In this document: piece by piece, positions 17,506-26,418 of the stretch | How positions within the stretch are numbered: position 1 is the first letter of the stretch | How the letters are laid out: each line of letters begins with the position of its first letter | Source: CAZCTC01 sp964501335 | GTDB lineage: Bacteria > Chloroflexota > Anaerolineae > B4-G1 > SLSP01 | Length of the DNA stretch: 41,713 nt | Direction: 5' to 3' | Assembly (NCBI GenBank): GCA_964501335.1 | Contig: CAZCTC010000068.1 | Coordinates: 1 to 41,713 of the forward strand | Translations under genes and position numbers: made by a program | Notes under the pieces: model-generated | Told to the model about the DNA's origin: nothing | The model's input: the letters and a program-made list of their open reading frames with translations, nothing else | The model's database searches: none

Positions 17506-18984
17506 ATGGAAATCGAGAACCAGCAACATCGCATCATCCTGGAAGAAATCGCCCGCCGCGTCATGCTTGAACGCGGTCTACTGCCCGAGTTTTCTCCCGA
17601 AGTCCTGGCCCAACTGGAAACCATCCAGTCCCCGGCACTTCCCAACGGCAATCCTATCCGTGATTTACGCCATCTTCTCTGGGCCTCCATCGACAACGAC
17701 GACTCCCGCGATCTCGACCAATTAACCGTAGCCGAACCCCTGCCCGCAGACAGGATCAAAGTGCTGGTAGCAGTCGCCGATGTCGACGCATTGGTCGAAA
17801 ATGTCACCGCCATCGACAAACATGCCCGCCACAACACCTCCTCCGTCTACACAGCCGCCAAAACTTTCCCCATGCTGCCGGAAAAACTCTCCACCAACCT
17901 CACCTCGCTCAATTATCACGAGGACCGGCTCGCCATCGTCATCGAAATGGCCATCGATAAAGACGGCGCCCTTCATGAATCCACCATCTATCAGGCCCAC
18001 GTTCACAACCATGCCCAACTGGCCTACAACAGCGTCACCGCCTGGTTGGAAGGAAAATCGCCGGCACCCGACGCCCTTGCCGCCGTCCCCGGCCTGGCTG
18101 AAAATCTACGTCTGCAAGAAGAGGCCGCCGAAAGGATCAAAGAATTCCGCCGCATCCATGGCGCCTTGACCTTTGAAACCCATGAAGTGCGCCCGGTCTT
18201 CGATGGCGACACGCTGGAACGCCTGGAAGTCGAAAAGAAAAACCGCGCCAAAGAACTCGTGGAAAACTTCATGATCGCCGCCAACGGTGTCACGGCCCGC
18301 TTCCTTGCTGCCCAAAAATATCCCTCCATCCGGCGCGTGGTCCGCTCTCCCCAACGCTGGGACCGCATCGTCACCATCGCCGCCGAACGCGGCTACCTGC
18401 TGCCCGGGGCTCCCGATTCCCGCGCCCTGGAAGCCTTCCTCCTCCGCGAAAAAGCCGAAGATCCGTTACGCTTTCCAGATCTATCGCTCACCATCATCAA
18501 ATTATTGGGCGCCGGCGAATATGTCGCCGAGCATCCTGAATCCACCGCTCCCGGTCATTTCGGACTGGCCGTGCGGGATTACACCCATTCAACCGCGCCC
18601 AATCGCCGATATACCGATCTGATCACGCAACGACTGTTAAAAGCGGCCCTGAAAAAAGAACCTATACCCTATACGTACGAAGAACTCGATCAACTGGCCC
18701 ATCATTGCACCGAAGAAGAGGATGAAGTTCACAAAGTCGAGCGCCAGGTCAGCAAATCCGCCGTCGCCCTCCTCCTCTCCTCCCGTCTCGGCGAAAAATT
18801 CTCGGCGCTGGTCACCGGGGCCGCCGCCAAAGGCACCTGGGTTCGCCTGCTGGCCGTGCCCGTTGAAGGCAAATTGATCGACGGCTTTGAGGGCGTCGAT
18901 GTTGGCGACCGCATCCGCGTCCAGTTGTTACGGGTCGATATAGAACAGGGTTATATCGATTTCAAAAGAATTCACGCTAATTAG
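17506..18984 (+). CDS. RNB-domain exoribonuclease (RNase II/R type, short form)
   Basis: 492-aa enzyme of the RNase II/R family, which degrades RNA 3' to 5'. The RNB active-site motif is at residues 61-72 (SIDNDDSRDLDQ, with the metal-binding aspartates) and the second family motif at about 360-378 (HSTAPNRRYTDLITQR). A C-terminal S1-like beta domain follows (about 425-490: FSALVTGAAAKGTWVRLL, VDVGDRIRVQLLRVD, YIDFKR). The N-terminal cold-shock domains of E. coli RNase II/R are missing, giving a shorter protein than the approximately 640-810 aa of those enzymes. GGGAG precedes the ATG. The next gene begins 7 nt after the stop. Confidence 0.9.
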   Translation: MEIENQQHRIILEEIARRVMLERGLLPEFSPEVLAQLETIQSPALPNGNPIRDLRHLLWASIDNDDSRDLDQLTVAEPLPADRIKVLVAVADVDALVENVTAIDKHARHNTSSVYTAAKTFPMLPEKLSTNLTSLNYHEDRLAIVIEMAIDKDGALHESTIYQAHVHNHAQLAYNSVTAWLEGKSPAPDALAAVPGLAENLRLQEEAAERIKEFRRIHGALTFETHEVRPVFDGDTLERLEVEKKNRAKELVENFMIAANGVTARFLAAQKYPSIRRVVRSPQRWDRIVTIAAERGYLLPGAPDSRALEAFLLREKAEDPLRFPDLSLTIIKLLGAGEYVAEHPESTAPGHFGLAVRDYTHSTAPNRRYTDLITQRLLKAALKKEPIPYTYEELDQLAHHCTEEEDEVHKVERQVSKSAVALLLSSRLGEKFSALVTGAAAKGTWVRLLAVPVEGKLIDGFEGVDVGDRIRVQLLRVDIEQGYIDFKRIHAN

Positions 18985-18991
18985 AGGTGCT

Positions 18992-20878
18992 ATGGATTGG
19001 GAAAAACTTTCGCCGCCCGCGGAAGCGCGGGCCATTCTAGAACAGGCGCCCCGGGTCATCACAGCCGGCACAACCGCCGAATTGATCGATCTGGCCTGCG
19101 GTTCGCCTGACAAAACCTTCTTTGAGGTTACTTACGACATCCCCGACCGTGGTCGAAGCCTGGAAGCCACAGTTGCGCGTGTACGTAACGGCATCTCAGT
19201 CAACTATCCCGAGCCCGCCATGCGCCGACGCGACCCCGACTGCATGGTCATCGGCGATGACGAACCCACCGACAAAGAACGTTTCCGCGATCGTTTCGGT
19301 TATGAATTCACACCCGTCCGTGAAGAAACCTTTGCCTGGTTAAAAGACCAGGAATTGATTGTTTTCGGCTTCATGGCCGGTCTGCCGGGAATGGGCTGGC
19401 ATGCGCTGGCCATCGTTCCGGCCAACGCGGCCTTCTTTGCCGCCGCTCTGGCCATGTTGCAAGGCATCATTCCCTTGAACGAACTCTCGCCGGCCTTCAA
19501 ACCCCGCGCCGTTGTCTACATCGCCCCTACTTTCCGTCACACCCATTTCTCCGGCCGGCAGATCGTCGTTCACAACCGCCGGCCCGATCTGCATGAAATG
19601 TTCGCCTTCAACCTTTATCCCGGCCCCAGCGCAAAAAAAGGCGTCTACGGCATGTTGCTGGATCTGGGAGAACATGAAAATTGGGTCACCACCCATTGTT
19701 CCGCCGTCCAGGTCGTCACCCCTTACGACAACGTCGTCACCATCATGCATGAAGGAGCCAGCGGCGGCGGCAAAAGCGAAATGCTCGAACAGATCCACCG
19801 CGAACCCGACGGCCGGCTGCTGCTGGGATGCAACCGCGTCACCGGAGAAAAACGCTATCTGGAAATTCCCCGCAGCTGCGAATTACATCCCGTAACCGAT
19901 GATATGGCACTCTGCCACCCCTCTTTGCAGGACAACAACGGCAAACTCCGACTGATCGACGCTGAAGAATCCTGGTTTGTGCGCGTCAACCACATCACCC
20001 GCTACGGCACCGATCCCCACCTCGAACAGGTCACGGCGCAGCCGGAAACACCGCTGCTCTTCCTTAATATCGATGCCGTTCCCGGCAGCCGGGCCTTGAT
20101 CTGGGAACACATTGAAGATGCCCCCGGCAAACCCTGTCCCAATCCGCGCGTCGTCATCCCCCGGCGTATCATTCCCAACATCATTAATGAAGCCGTCACC
20201 ATCGATATCCGCAGCTTCGGCGTACGGGTTCCTCCCTGCACTCGCCGGCAACCCACCTACGGAATTTTGGGACTCTTCCATCTCCTGCCGCCGGCCCTGG
20301 CCTGGCTCTGGCGCCTGGTTGCCCCCCGCGGCTACGACAATCCCAGCATCATCGAAACCGACGGCATGTCCAGTGAAGGCGTCGGCTCCTACTGGCCCTT
20401 CGCCACCGGTCGCCGCATCACCCAGGCCAATCTACTGCTGCAACATTTCACCACCCACAACCGCACCCTGCATGTACTCTGCCCCAATCAACATATCGGC
20501 GCCTGGCAGGTGGGATTCATGCCGGAATGGCTGGCACGTGAATATCTCGCCCGGCGGGGCGTTGCCAAATTCAAGCCGGAACAACTCCATCCCGCCCGCT
20601 GCCCGCTCCTGGGATACACCCTCGATCCACTGCACATCGAAGGACGAATGATCGATCCCTGGTTCCTGCATGTCGAAATGCAGCCCGAAGTCGGCGAAGC
20701 GGCCTACGATCAGGGTGCCGAATTACTCCAGAACTTCTTCCACGAACAACTCAAACTCTTCTTGAAAAGCGACCTGGCCCCCTTAGGAAAACATATCGTC
20801 CGCAGCTGCCTCAACGGCGGCACCCTGGAAGAATATGAAGCCCTGATTCCCATGGATCGAGTACAGCGAACTCAATAA
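18992..20878 (+). CDS. PEPCK-like P-loop protein, probably DUF4914 family
   Basis: 628-aa protein with a nucleotide-binding loop GASGGGKSEM at residues 255-264. This GxSGxGKSE form is found in phosphoenolpyruvate carboxykinase and HPr kinase rather than in ordinary Walker ATPases. An acidic HPVTDDMALCHP stretch follows at 299-310, where PEPCK has its second kinase motif. Conserved-looking RHTHFSGRQIVVHNRR and DGMSSEGVGSYWPFATG segments flank it. From memory the length and motifs fit DUF4914, which has no known function. It begins 7 nt after the RNB exonuclease gene with AGAGGTG upstream, so the pair is probably translated together. The substrate is unknown; a kinase or carboxykinase-like reaction is only inferred. 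Confidence 0.8.
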   Translation: MDWEKLSPPAEARAILEQAPRVITAGTTAELIDLACGSPDKTFFEVTYDIPDRGRSLEATVARVRNGISVNYPEPAMRRRDPDCMVIGDDEPTDKERFRDRFGYEFTPVREETFAWLKDQELIVFGFMAGLPGMGWHALAIVPANAAFFAAALAMLQGIIPLNELSPAFKPRAVVYIAPTFRHTHFSGRQIVVHNRRPDLHEMFAFNLYPGPSAKKGVYGMLLDLGEHENWVTTHCSAVQVVTPYDNVVTIMHEGASGGGKSEMLEQIHREPDGRLLLGCNRVTGEKRYLEIPRSCELHPVTDDMALCHPSLQDNNGKLRLIDAEESWFVRVNHITRYGTDPHLEQVTAQPETPLLFLNIDAVPGSRALIWEHIEDAPGKPCPNPRVVIPRRIIPNIINEAVTIDIRSFGVRVPPCTRRQPTYGILGLFHLLPPALAWLWRLVAPRGYDNPSIIETDGMSSEGVGSYWPFATGRRITQANLLLQHFTTHNRTLHVLCPNQHIGAWQVGFMPEWLAREYLARRGVAKFKPEQLHPARCPLLGYTLDPLHIEGRMIDPWFLHVEMQPEVGEAAYDQGAELLQNFFHEQLKLFLKSDLAPLGKHIVRSCLNGGTLEEYEALIPMDRVQRTQ

Positions 20879-20934
20879 AAACTTCCATCTTCCTGATCGG
20901 CGCACCCTATCCGACAAAAAACAATCCTCCGAAA

Positions 20935-21043
20935 AAGTTCGTAATTTGGGCGGCTTTCTGAAGCCGCCCAAATTATGAACAAAAAATTCGACCTGTGCGG
21001 TTAGTCTGGGAAAAAGTCCATTTGCGAGACGTTACAAATATCC
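20935..21043 (+). repeat. Hairpin-repeat copy followed by a deleted copy
   Basis: A perfect 15-bp stem (20942-20956 with 20961-20975; core ATTTGGGCGGCTT), loop TCTG, then ATGAACAAAAAATTCG. Directly after it, 20991-21040 has a family prefix (CCTGTGCGGTTAGTCTGGG, AAAAAGTCC) joined straight to the tail end TTGCGAGACG, with hairpin and mid-tail gone. It lies between converging genes. Confidence 0.8.
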
Positions 21044-21053
21044 ACCGCACAGA

Positions 21054-21629
21054 TTACCAGATCCCCGGCACCAGCCGATAAGGCACGCGCTGAGCATATT
21101 CCGAATACCCCGTCAAACTCTTCTGTAAATAACGATCTTCATCATACGCCTTGAAAATATATCCCCCCACCACACACCCCACCGCTATGAGATTCCACCA
21201 CACCGGAAAAACCATCCCCATTCCCACATACAATACAATCGCCGCCGTATAAATCGGATGCCGCACCCATCCATAAGGCCCCGAGCTGATCACCTGATGC
21301 TCATCGGAAACCTTCGTTTGCGCCGTCCAGCATCGTCCCAGATAATAACGGCAATAAAAAGTCCCTCCAATCCCAGAAAAAACCGCCGGGGCTCCAATCA
21401 AAGCAAAAAAGGATCTCCCGAAACCTTCTTCTGGATTGAAACTCATCCACAAAGCTGCAATCGTCACAACCATGGCTCCCACAGTCATAAGGACCAGCAG
21501 CGGCGCATCCCAACCAGTTTGAGGGGATTTCCAAACCCGGATCAGATCCATTACGATTAACAGGCCCCCCTTCCAATAAACTACCATCCACAAAAAGAAT
21601 CCGGCAACCACCAACCAAGGAACGTTCAT
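21054..21629 (-). CDS. ICMT/PEMT-like integral membrane methyltransferase
   Basis: 191-aa membrane protein with about five hydrophobic segments. The C-terminal half shows the family signature of isoprenylcysteine carboxyl methyltransferases and phospholipid methyltransferases: ISSGPYGWVRHPIYTA (about residues 110-125), then an EDRYL..GYSEYAQRVPYRLVPGIW ending. These residues bind SAM and shape the lipid-side active site. The real substrate in bacteria of this group is usually unknown; isoprenoid or lipid methylation is possible. AAGGAGG is 7 nt before the ATG, so the start is secure. A hairpin-less repeat copy lies upstream. Confidence 0.87.
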   Translation of the reverse strand: MNVPWLVVAGFFLWMVVYWKGGLLIVMDLIRVWKSPQTGWDAPLLVLMTVGAMVVTIAALWMSFNPEEGFGRSFFALIGAPAVFSGIGGTFYCRYYLGRCWTAQTKVSDEHQVISSGPYGWVRHPIYTAAIVLYVGMGMVFPVWWNLIAVGCVVGGYIFKAYDEDRYLQKSLTGYSEYAQRVPYRLVPGIW

Positions 21630-21680
21630 AAAACCTCCTTATGATGTGAACAATATTTCAACCGGTGAGATAAGCTCGTT

Positions 21681-21796
21681 AGCATCCCGCAACAGGCACT
21701 TTCCAGGTAAAAAACGACGCACTGTGCGAAGCAGGCAGAGAGAATTATTTTTATTCATTTTTCTTTCGCCTGTTTTCCACGCTAACCGCACAGGTG
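21681..21796 (-). repeat. Hairpin-repeat copy lacking the hairpin
   Basis: The reversed tail (GCATCCCGCAACAGGCACTT, then AAACGACGC, GAAGCAGGCAGAGAGAATT) and the reversed prefix (CTAACCGCACAGG) are complete and match the copy at 41255, but the stem-loop between ATTCATTTTT and CTTTCGCC is absent. It therefore shows what the element looks like without its hairpin. Confidence 0.8.
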
Positions 21797-21865
21797 GCAA
21801 TTTCCTCCATTTTGCATTACAATAGCCCGGTTCATTCAGGATTGTCATTCAAGTGAGGTGCCAGC

Positions 21866-22921
21866 TTGGCTTCTGATCGCGTTATCATCGCCATGAGCGG
21901 CGGCGTCGACAGCGCCGTCACTGCGGGATTGTTGCTTCGAGAAGGTTTTGAAGTCTACGGCGTTACCCTTCGCCTGTGGCGCGAAGCCTCACTTCCCCCC
22001 ACCGATATGTTCGAAAGCGCCGCCGGTGTGGCCCGGGCTCTCGGCATACCCTTCACCATCGTCGATCTACAAGAACGTTTCTACCATGATGTCGTTGAAG
22101 CGTTCGCTGATGCCTACGCCCGCGGCCGAACTCCCAATCCCTGCATCACCTGCAATCCCACCATCAAATTCGCCGCCTTGATCGAAGAAGCGGATCGCAT
22201 CGGCGCCGAATGGATCGCCACCGGGCATTACGCCCGCATCGCCCGCGACAACGAAAGAGCCCGGCTCATCCGGGCCCGCTGCGCCGCCCGGGATCAATCC
22301 TACGTCCTCTATCGCCTGAATCAATCCGTTCTTCGCCGCCTGAAAATGCCGCTGGGCGATTATGAAGACAAGGCCCAGATCCGAGAACTGGCCCGCACAT
22401 GGGACCTGCCCGCCATGTCCCGTTCCGACAGCCAGGATCTCTGTTTCTTAAGCGGTGGAAATTACCGCACACTGTTGGAATCCATTCGCCCGGAAGCTCT
22501 GCAACCCGGTCCCATCTACGATGAAAACGGCCGCAAGCTGGGCGAACATCGAGGTCTACCCTTTTACACGGTGGGACAGCGAGAAGGATTGGGAATTGCA
22601 ACCGGAGAACGACTCTACGTCCTGCGGCTCGATCCCGAACAAAATGCCGTGATCGTCGGCAGCGCAGAACAATTGACGCGCCCCGAATGTCGCCTTGATT
22701 CAGTCGTCTTTACCGCCGGAAAGCCGCCGGCCGAACATTTTACCGCCGGCGTCCAGATCCGTTACCGTGCTGCTCCGGTTCCCGCCGAAATTAAGCTGGA
22801 ATCCGAAACCGAAGCGAGAGTTGTCTTCGCCGCACCGCAGCGCGGCGTCACGCCTGGACAATCTCTGGTCTTCTATGAAGGAGAAGAAGCGCTGGGTGGC
22901 GGCTTTATCCAGACCGGATAA
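21866..22921 (+). CDS. mnmA: tRNA-specific 2-thiouridylase MnmA
   Basis: MnmA makes the 2-thio group of the wobble uridine in tRNA for Lys, Glu and Gln, using sulfur relayed by a desulfurase system. The PP-loop SGGVDS is at residues 11-16. The two catalytic cysteines are seen in TPNPCITCNPTIKF (about 94) and SQDLCFLSGG (about 193), and TGHYARI and YTVGQREGLGI are typical of the family. The 351-aa length is normal. The start is TTG at 21866, because GTGAGGTG lies just upstream and the PP-loop needs the preceding strand; the next ATG would cut it. A TACAAT -10 box is at 21818-21823. A 17-bp hairpin follows the stop by 5 nt. Confidence 0.95.
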   Translation: MASDRVIIAMSGGVDSAVTAGLLLREGFEVYGVTLRLWREASLPPTDMFESAAGVARALGIPFTIVDLQERFYHDVVEAFADAYARGRTPNPCITCNPTIKFAALIEEADRIGAEWIATGHYARIARDNERARLIRARCAARDQSYVLYRLNQSVLRRLKMPLGDYEDKAQIRELARTWDLPAMSRSDSQDLCFLSGGNYRTLLESIRPEALQPGPIYDENGRKLGEHRGLPFYTVGQREGLGIATGERLYVLRLDPEQNAVIVGSAEQLTRPECRLDSVVFTAGKPPAEHFTAGVQIRYRAAPVPAEIKLESETEARVVFAAPQRGVTPGQSLVFYEGEEALGGGFIQTG

Positions 22922-22926
22922 AAAGA

Positions 22927-22967
22927 TTATGTCTTCGCGCGCTCCTGAGAAGCACGCGAAGACATAA
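22927..22967 (+). repeat. Hairpin after mnmA (hairpin-repeat relative)
   Basis: Arms 22927-22943 and 22951-22967 (TTATGTCTTCGCGCGCT type) pair over 17 positions with one mismatch around CCTGAGA. The conserved tail is absent. It lies between converging genes and may end mnmA transcription. Confidence 0.75.
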
Positions 22968-22983
22968 TTTAAATAGCCGCAGC

Positions 22984-23511
22984 TCAGTCCGAGCAGTCTA
23001 CATACACGATCTTCCCCAAACGATGGAAACTTTCTCCCTCCCATTCAATACCCTGAATCAGCCATTCATCATCCACTTTGCGCACGCTGAAACGAATATT
23101 ATAACCCTCTCCGCTCGACAGCTTACCAGATCCTTCAATAATGCCCGCATTATCCACCCCACAGCTGCCCCAAAAGAACCAACTTTCTGGCTGCATCCGC
23201 TTCGACCAATCCATCATCCCATCGCGACCGTCAAAATCCGACTGAAGCCCCTCGGTCAACAAAGCATAAGCCGCATCCTCATCCCCGGCTTTCAAAGCAC
23301 TGCCGAAACGTTCCGGCGGCTCAGAAAAAGCAAAGCCAAACCAGAACAAGACAAAAATTCCCGCACCAATCAGCAGCCCCACAAAACCGGAAGAGATTGC
23401 AACGCCGATACGTTTAATATCTCTCAAGAAAATCCCGCGAATCACTCCCACTAAAGCAGATAACCCGATCCCTCCCAATATAACCACACCGATGATTTTA
23501 ATGATGGTCAT
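22984..23511 (-). CDS. Small membrane protein with NTF2-like soluble domain
   Basis: 175 aa. Two hydrophobic segments occupy about residues 2-25 and 36-60 (GVVILGGIGLSALVGV; GFVGLLIGAGIFVLFWFGFAF). The rest is a small soluble domain (PPERFGSALKAGDEDAAYAL, then a beta-rich part ending VDDEWLIQGIEWEG) that looks like an NTF2-like/DUF4878-type fold; the fold call is tentative. I set the start at the ATG at 23511 because AGGAGG lies 10 nt before it. A longer frame to 23655 would run into the hairpin repeat and is not credible. No catalytic residues are obvious. It is monocistronic, with TATAAT and TACAAT boxes at 23565-23560 and 23554-23549 on the minus strand. Confidence 0.75.
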   Translation of the reverse strand: MTIIKIIGVVILGGIGLSALVGVIRGIFLRDIKRIGVAISSGFVGLLIGAGIFVLFWFGFAFSEPPERFGSALKAGDEDAAYALLTEGLQSDFDGRDGMMDWSKRMQPESWFFWGSCGVDNAGIIEGSGKLSSGEGYNIRFSVRKVDDEWLIQGIEWEGESFHRLGKIVYVDCSD

Positions 23512-23565
23512 GGTTCCGTGGCCTCCTGTGAATTTTCCCGGTGCCGCTATTGTACTTAAATTATA

Positions 23566-23608
23566 GAAAAAAGCGCATCCTTCAGGGTGCCGCCCCCCGC
23601 ATGCGCTT
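23566..23608 (-). terminator. Rho-independent terminator of the ABC operon
   Basis: On the minus strand AAGCGCAT (23608-23601) pairs with ATGCGCTT (23578-23571) and a T-run follows. It lies about 210 bp after the permease stop and before the gene starting at 23511. Confidence 0.6.
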
Positions 23609-23633
23609 CTGTCCTGAAAATAGCCCGGACTTG

Positions 23634-23765
23634 TAGCGTCCCGCAAATGATGCATTCCCTGAGAGAAACGCCGCGCTGGATCGGGGGAGAGGCTTTTTGT
23701 TTATGTTTTGGCGCGCCTCAGAAGGCGCGCCAAAACATGGACCTTTTCCAGAACCGCCCCGGTGA
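23634..23765 (-). repeat. Hairpin-repeat copy, reversed (stem 23703-23738)
   Basis: A perfect 16-bp stem (23703-23718 with 23723-23738; core GTTTTGGCGCGCCT), loop CAGA. The reversed tail starts at GCGTCCCGCAAATG and includes ACGCCGCGCTGGATCGGGGG. Its tail points to the start of the gene at 23511. Confidence 0.82.
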
Positions 23766-23817
23766 CACTCTCTGAGCCCTCACCCTCATCTCCATATCTG
23801 TGGTGAAATCCCTCTCT

Positions 23818-25386
23818 CTATAACTCCTGCCGCTCAAACGAAGCCAGCGCTCCGATCAACGCCAGCGCAATCAACACAAAAGCACCTGCCACGGCCCCCA
23901 CCCCGGACATATCCGCCGCTTTGTCGCCCACTCCAAATCCAATCTGTGCCGCCAGGGCCGTCAATATCGTCGGCATGACAGGACCCACATAGGGCAAATT
24001 GCCGGCCAGCAAAACCAGCACCGAACCGCCAAATCCAATCCCGGCCGCCGCCCCGGTCCCACCGCCCAGAGAACTGCCCAACAATGTGATCGCCACAAAG
24101 ACCAGCAACCAGAGCAGCAACAACAAATTGCAAACCAGGAAGCTCCCCAGATCCACCGGGCCGAAAAGCATCAATGTATACCCGTAAGTCGCCGCCATCG
24201 ACAGGACAAAACCCAGCGCATAAAGCGCCGCCTGCGCTACAAACTTACTCAGCACAAAAGCCCAACGCGGCAGCGGCTTGCTCAGAATCAACGCCGCAGC
24301 CCCATGTTCCTTCTCCCCCGCCACGGCGCCCATTCCCAACAACACCGCCAGGATAAAACCGAACTGCGTCAGGTTTTTGATATACTGCTCCAACGCATCT
24401 TTCACAGTCGGCGTCGGGACCAGGGACGCAAATTGCTCCGCCCCCGGCATTGACTTGATGATCTCCGGCATAAACTTCGCGGACAGCGGCGAAAAAAAGC
24501 CGAACAACAGGAAAACCATGCCCACCACAATCACCCGCCGGGTGCGCCACAACTGCATCCACTCCTTACGACAGGCCACGGTAAAAGCCCGCCATTCAAT
24601 CCGCAATGGAGCCACAGAATGCACACGCGCCTTCTCGCCTTTAGGCCGGATCCACCAGAGCCAGATCACGCCGGGAACCAGAATGAGCGCAAAGGCGCCT
24701 TCCATCGCCTCCACCGACCAGTTGTATTGCCGCGCCGTGACCGCCCCAAAATCCAGCAGCGCATGATAGGCGATCGCCAACACGACATAGCCCGCATTGT
24801 GCTTCTCAAAGGCCCGCCACACCATCATCGAACAGATCACATGGAGCGTCATCGCCAACAACCGCTCCAGCAACGGCCAAAAAGCCAGCCACGGAGACGA
24901 GAGAAACATATTCTGCTGCATATTCAAAGCCGCCAGTTGATCCGGCGACAGATGCAACTCGCTCAGATCCATACCCTGGACGGACAAAAGCGAGCCAACC
25001 GTCAGAGCGGTCAACGCGCCGCCGAAAAACATCGCCTCGAACCCGCCGTGACCGATGCCCATCATCAACCCGTGCTCGAAACGCCGCCAGCGCCGCAGCA
25101 ACGCATAGCCCACGGTCCGCGCAAGCTCCTCACACAGCCCTGCCGTCAGCCCCATAATCAAAGCCGTCCGCCACAGCTCGCCTTCATAGATATCCGCAGA
25201 AAGCACGCCCAGCTCCGTCAGCCAGTTATTTAAAGGAATATGGACCACCTGCGACCCGAAGAAGGTCGCCGAACCGACCAGAAACAAAAACCACGGCACC
25301 TGCATCCGCCGCCGCAGAATTACGGCAATGGCAATCGGAGCCAGAATCATCAATGCAACCGAAATCGAATAAGTAAACGCTAACAT
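23818..25386 (-). CDS. YhfC-like intramembrane protease fused to ABC-2 permease
   Basis: 522 aa with two recognisable halves. Residues 1-245 form a polytopic region with TAGLCEELARTVGY (E86, E87, R90), GIGHGGFEAM (H113, E117) and AIAYHALLDF (H208, D212): the spaced EExxR and histidine motifs of YhfC-type (glutamic/CAAX-like) intramembrane proteases. Residues about 260-522 are an ABC-2 type permease with a cytosolic entry (EWRAFTVACRKEWMQLW), the GEKEHGAAALILSKPLPRW loop typical of Nos/Nat-type permeases, and about six TM segments. No frame break separates them, so this is a true fusion. It begins 30 nt after the ABC ATPase gene, which would power the permease half. Possible role: export together with processing of a membrane peptide. 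Confidence 0.85.
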   Translation of the reverse strand: MLAFTYSISVALMILAPIAIAVILRRRMQVPWFLFLVGSATFFGSQVVHIPLNNWLTELGVLSADIYEGELWRTALIMGLTAGLCEELARTVGYALLRRWRRFEHGLMMGIGHGGFEAMFFGGALTALTVGSLLSVQGMDLSELHLSPDQLAALNMQQNMFLSSPWLAFWPLLERLLAMTLHVICSMMVWRAFEKHNAGYVVLAIAYHALLDFGAVTARQYNWSVEAMEGAFALILVPGVIWLWWIRPKGEKARVHSVAPLRIEWRAFTVACRKEWMQLWRTRRVIVVGMVFLLFGFFSPLSAKFMPEIIKSMPGAEQFASLVPTPTVKDALEQYIKNLTQFGFILAVLLGMGAVAGEKEHGAAALILSKPLPRWAFVLSKFVAQAALYALGFVLSMAATYGYTLMLFGPVDLGSFLVCNLLLLLWLLVFVAITLLGSSLGGGTGAAAGIGFGGSVLVLLAGNLPYVGPVMPTILTALAAQIGFGVGDKAADMSGVGAVAGAFVLIALALIGALASFERQEL

Positions 25387-25416
25387 AATCCGCTACCGCC
25401 TTTCGTATCCTTCACC

Positions 25417-26361
25417 TCAGGCGCTGACTTCGAGGAATATCTCTTCCAGCGTCGGGCGCACCCACTCATACCGGGCCACGAGCAGTCCCGCTTGCACCAC
25501 CAGCGGCAACAATTGCCGTTTACCCTGATCCATATCCCGGGCCACCACCCGAAAAACAAAATTCTCCTGCGTAACGTTCTCCACCCACGGCTGAGCCTTG
25601 AGCGTCGCCAGGAAACTCTCCGGCGGCAGCCCCGCAGCGGTATCGAGTTCCAACACGGCCATATTCGCCGCATAACGCTGCATCAACGCCTCACGCTCTT
25701 CCACCAACAGCAGCCGGCCGCTATGGATAATAGCCACGGTATCGCAAATCCGTTCCACATCATCGAGGATATGGCTGGAGAAAAAGACCGTCACCTGCCC
25801 CCGCAGCCCCGCAATCAACTCCAGCATCTCATGCCGTCCGGCCGGATCGAGCGCGCTGGTCGGTTCATCGAGCAACAACACCGGCGGCCGATGCAACAAC
25901 GCCTGCGCAATCCCCAATCGCTGATGCATCCCGCCGGAAAAACCGCCGATCCGCCGCCGCGCCGCCGCCTTCAGGCCGACCTGATCCAGGATCTCCTCGA
26001 TCCGTTTTTTCAACTCGACATCGGGAATGCCGAACAGCTGCCCGGCATAAGTGAGGTATTCCTGCGGCGACATCCAGTTGTAGAAAGCCGGCGCCTGAGG
26101 CAGATAACCGAACTGCTCCCGCGCGCGGCTGTCGCCGTTGGTCGTTTCCACACCCGCGATCCAGGCCTTACCGCTGGTCGGATGCGCCAGTCCGGTCAAC
26201 AAACGCATCGTCGTCGTCTTGCCGGCACCGTTACGCCCCAGAAAACCAAAAATCGAACCGTAAGGGACCGCCAGATTCAAATCCTGCAAAGCCGTGACGG
26301 TCCCATAGTGTTTGGTCAACCCTTCACACCGAATCGCTGCACCTTCAATCTGACTCATCAT
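25417..26361 (-). CDS. ABC transporter ATP-binding protein
   Basis: 314-aa ATPase subunit of the ABC-2/CcmA-NatA group. Walker A GRNGAGKTT is near residues 42-50, the signature FSGGMHQRLGIAQAL near 135, Walker B VLLLDEP and the H-loop FFSSHILDDVERI. The C-terminal approximately 90 aa form an accessory domain often seen in this group. The start is the ATG at 26361, 6 nt after GAAAGGG; an in-frame TTG further upstream would overlap that site. It is transcribed with the fusion permease downstream. The substrate is unknown; the neighbouring regulator at 27001 probably controls it. Confidence 0.93.
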   Translation of the reverse strand: MMSQIEGAAIRCEGLTKHYGTVTALQDLNLAVPYGSIFGFLGRNGAGKTTTMRLLTGLAHPTSGKAWIAGVETTNGDSRAREQFGYLPQAPAFYNWMSPQEYLTYAGQLFGIPDVELKKRIEEILDQVGLKAAARRRIGGFSGGMHQRLGIAQALLHRPPVLLLDEPTSALDPAGRHEMLELIAGLRGQVTVFFSSHILDDVERICDTVAIIHSGRLLLVEEREALMQRYAANMAVLELDTAAGLPPESFLATLKAQPWVENVTQENFVFRVVARDMDQGKRQLLPLVVQAGLLVARYEWVRPTLEEIFLEVSA

Positions 26362-26418
26362 AAGACACCCTTTCAATCACTGCCCATTCACATTCTCGCC
26401 CGAGAGGCGGGCAGATTA

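Noticed and set aside
23512..23655. N-terminal extension of the gene at 22984
   Set aside because: It would translate a terminator hairpin and repeat tail, while AGGAGG lies correctly before the ATG at 23511.
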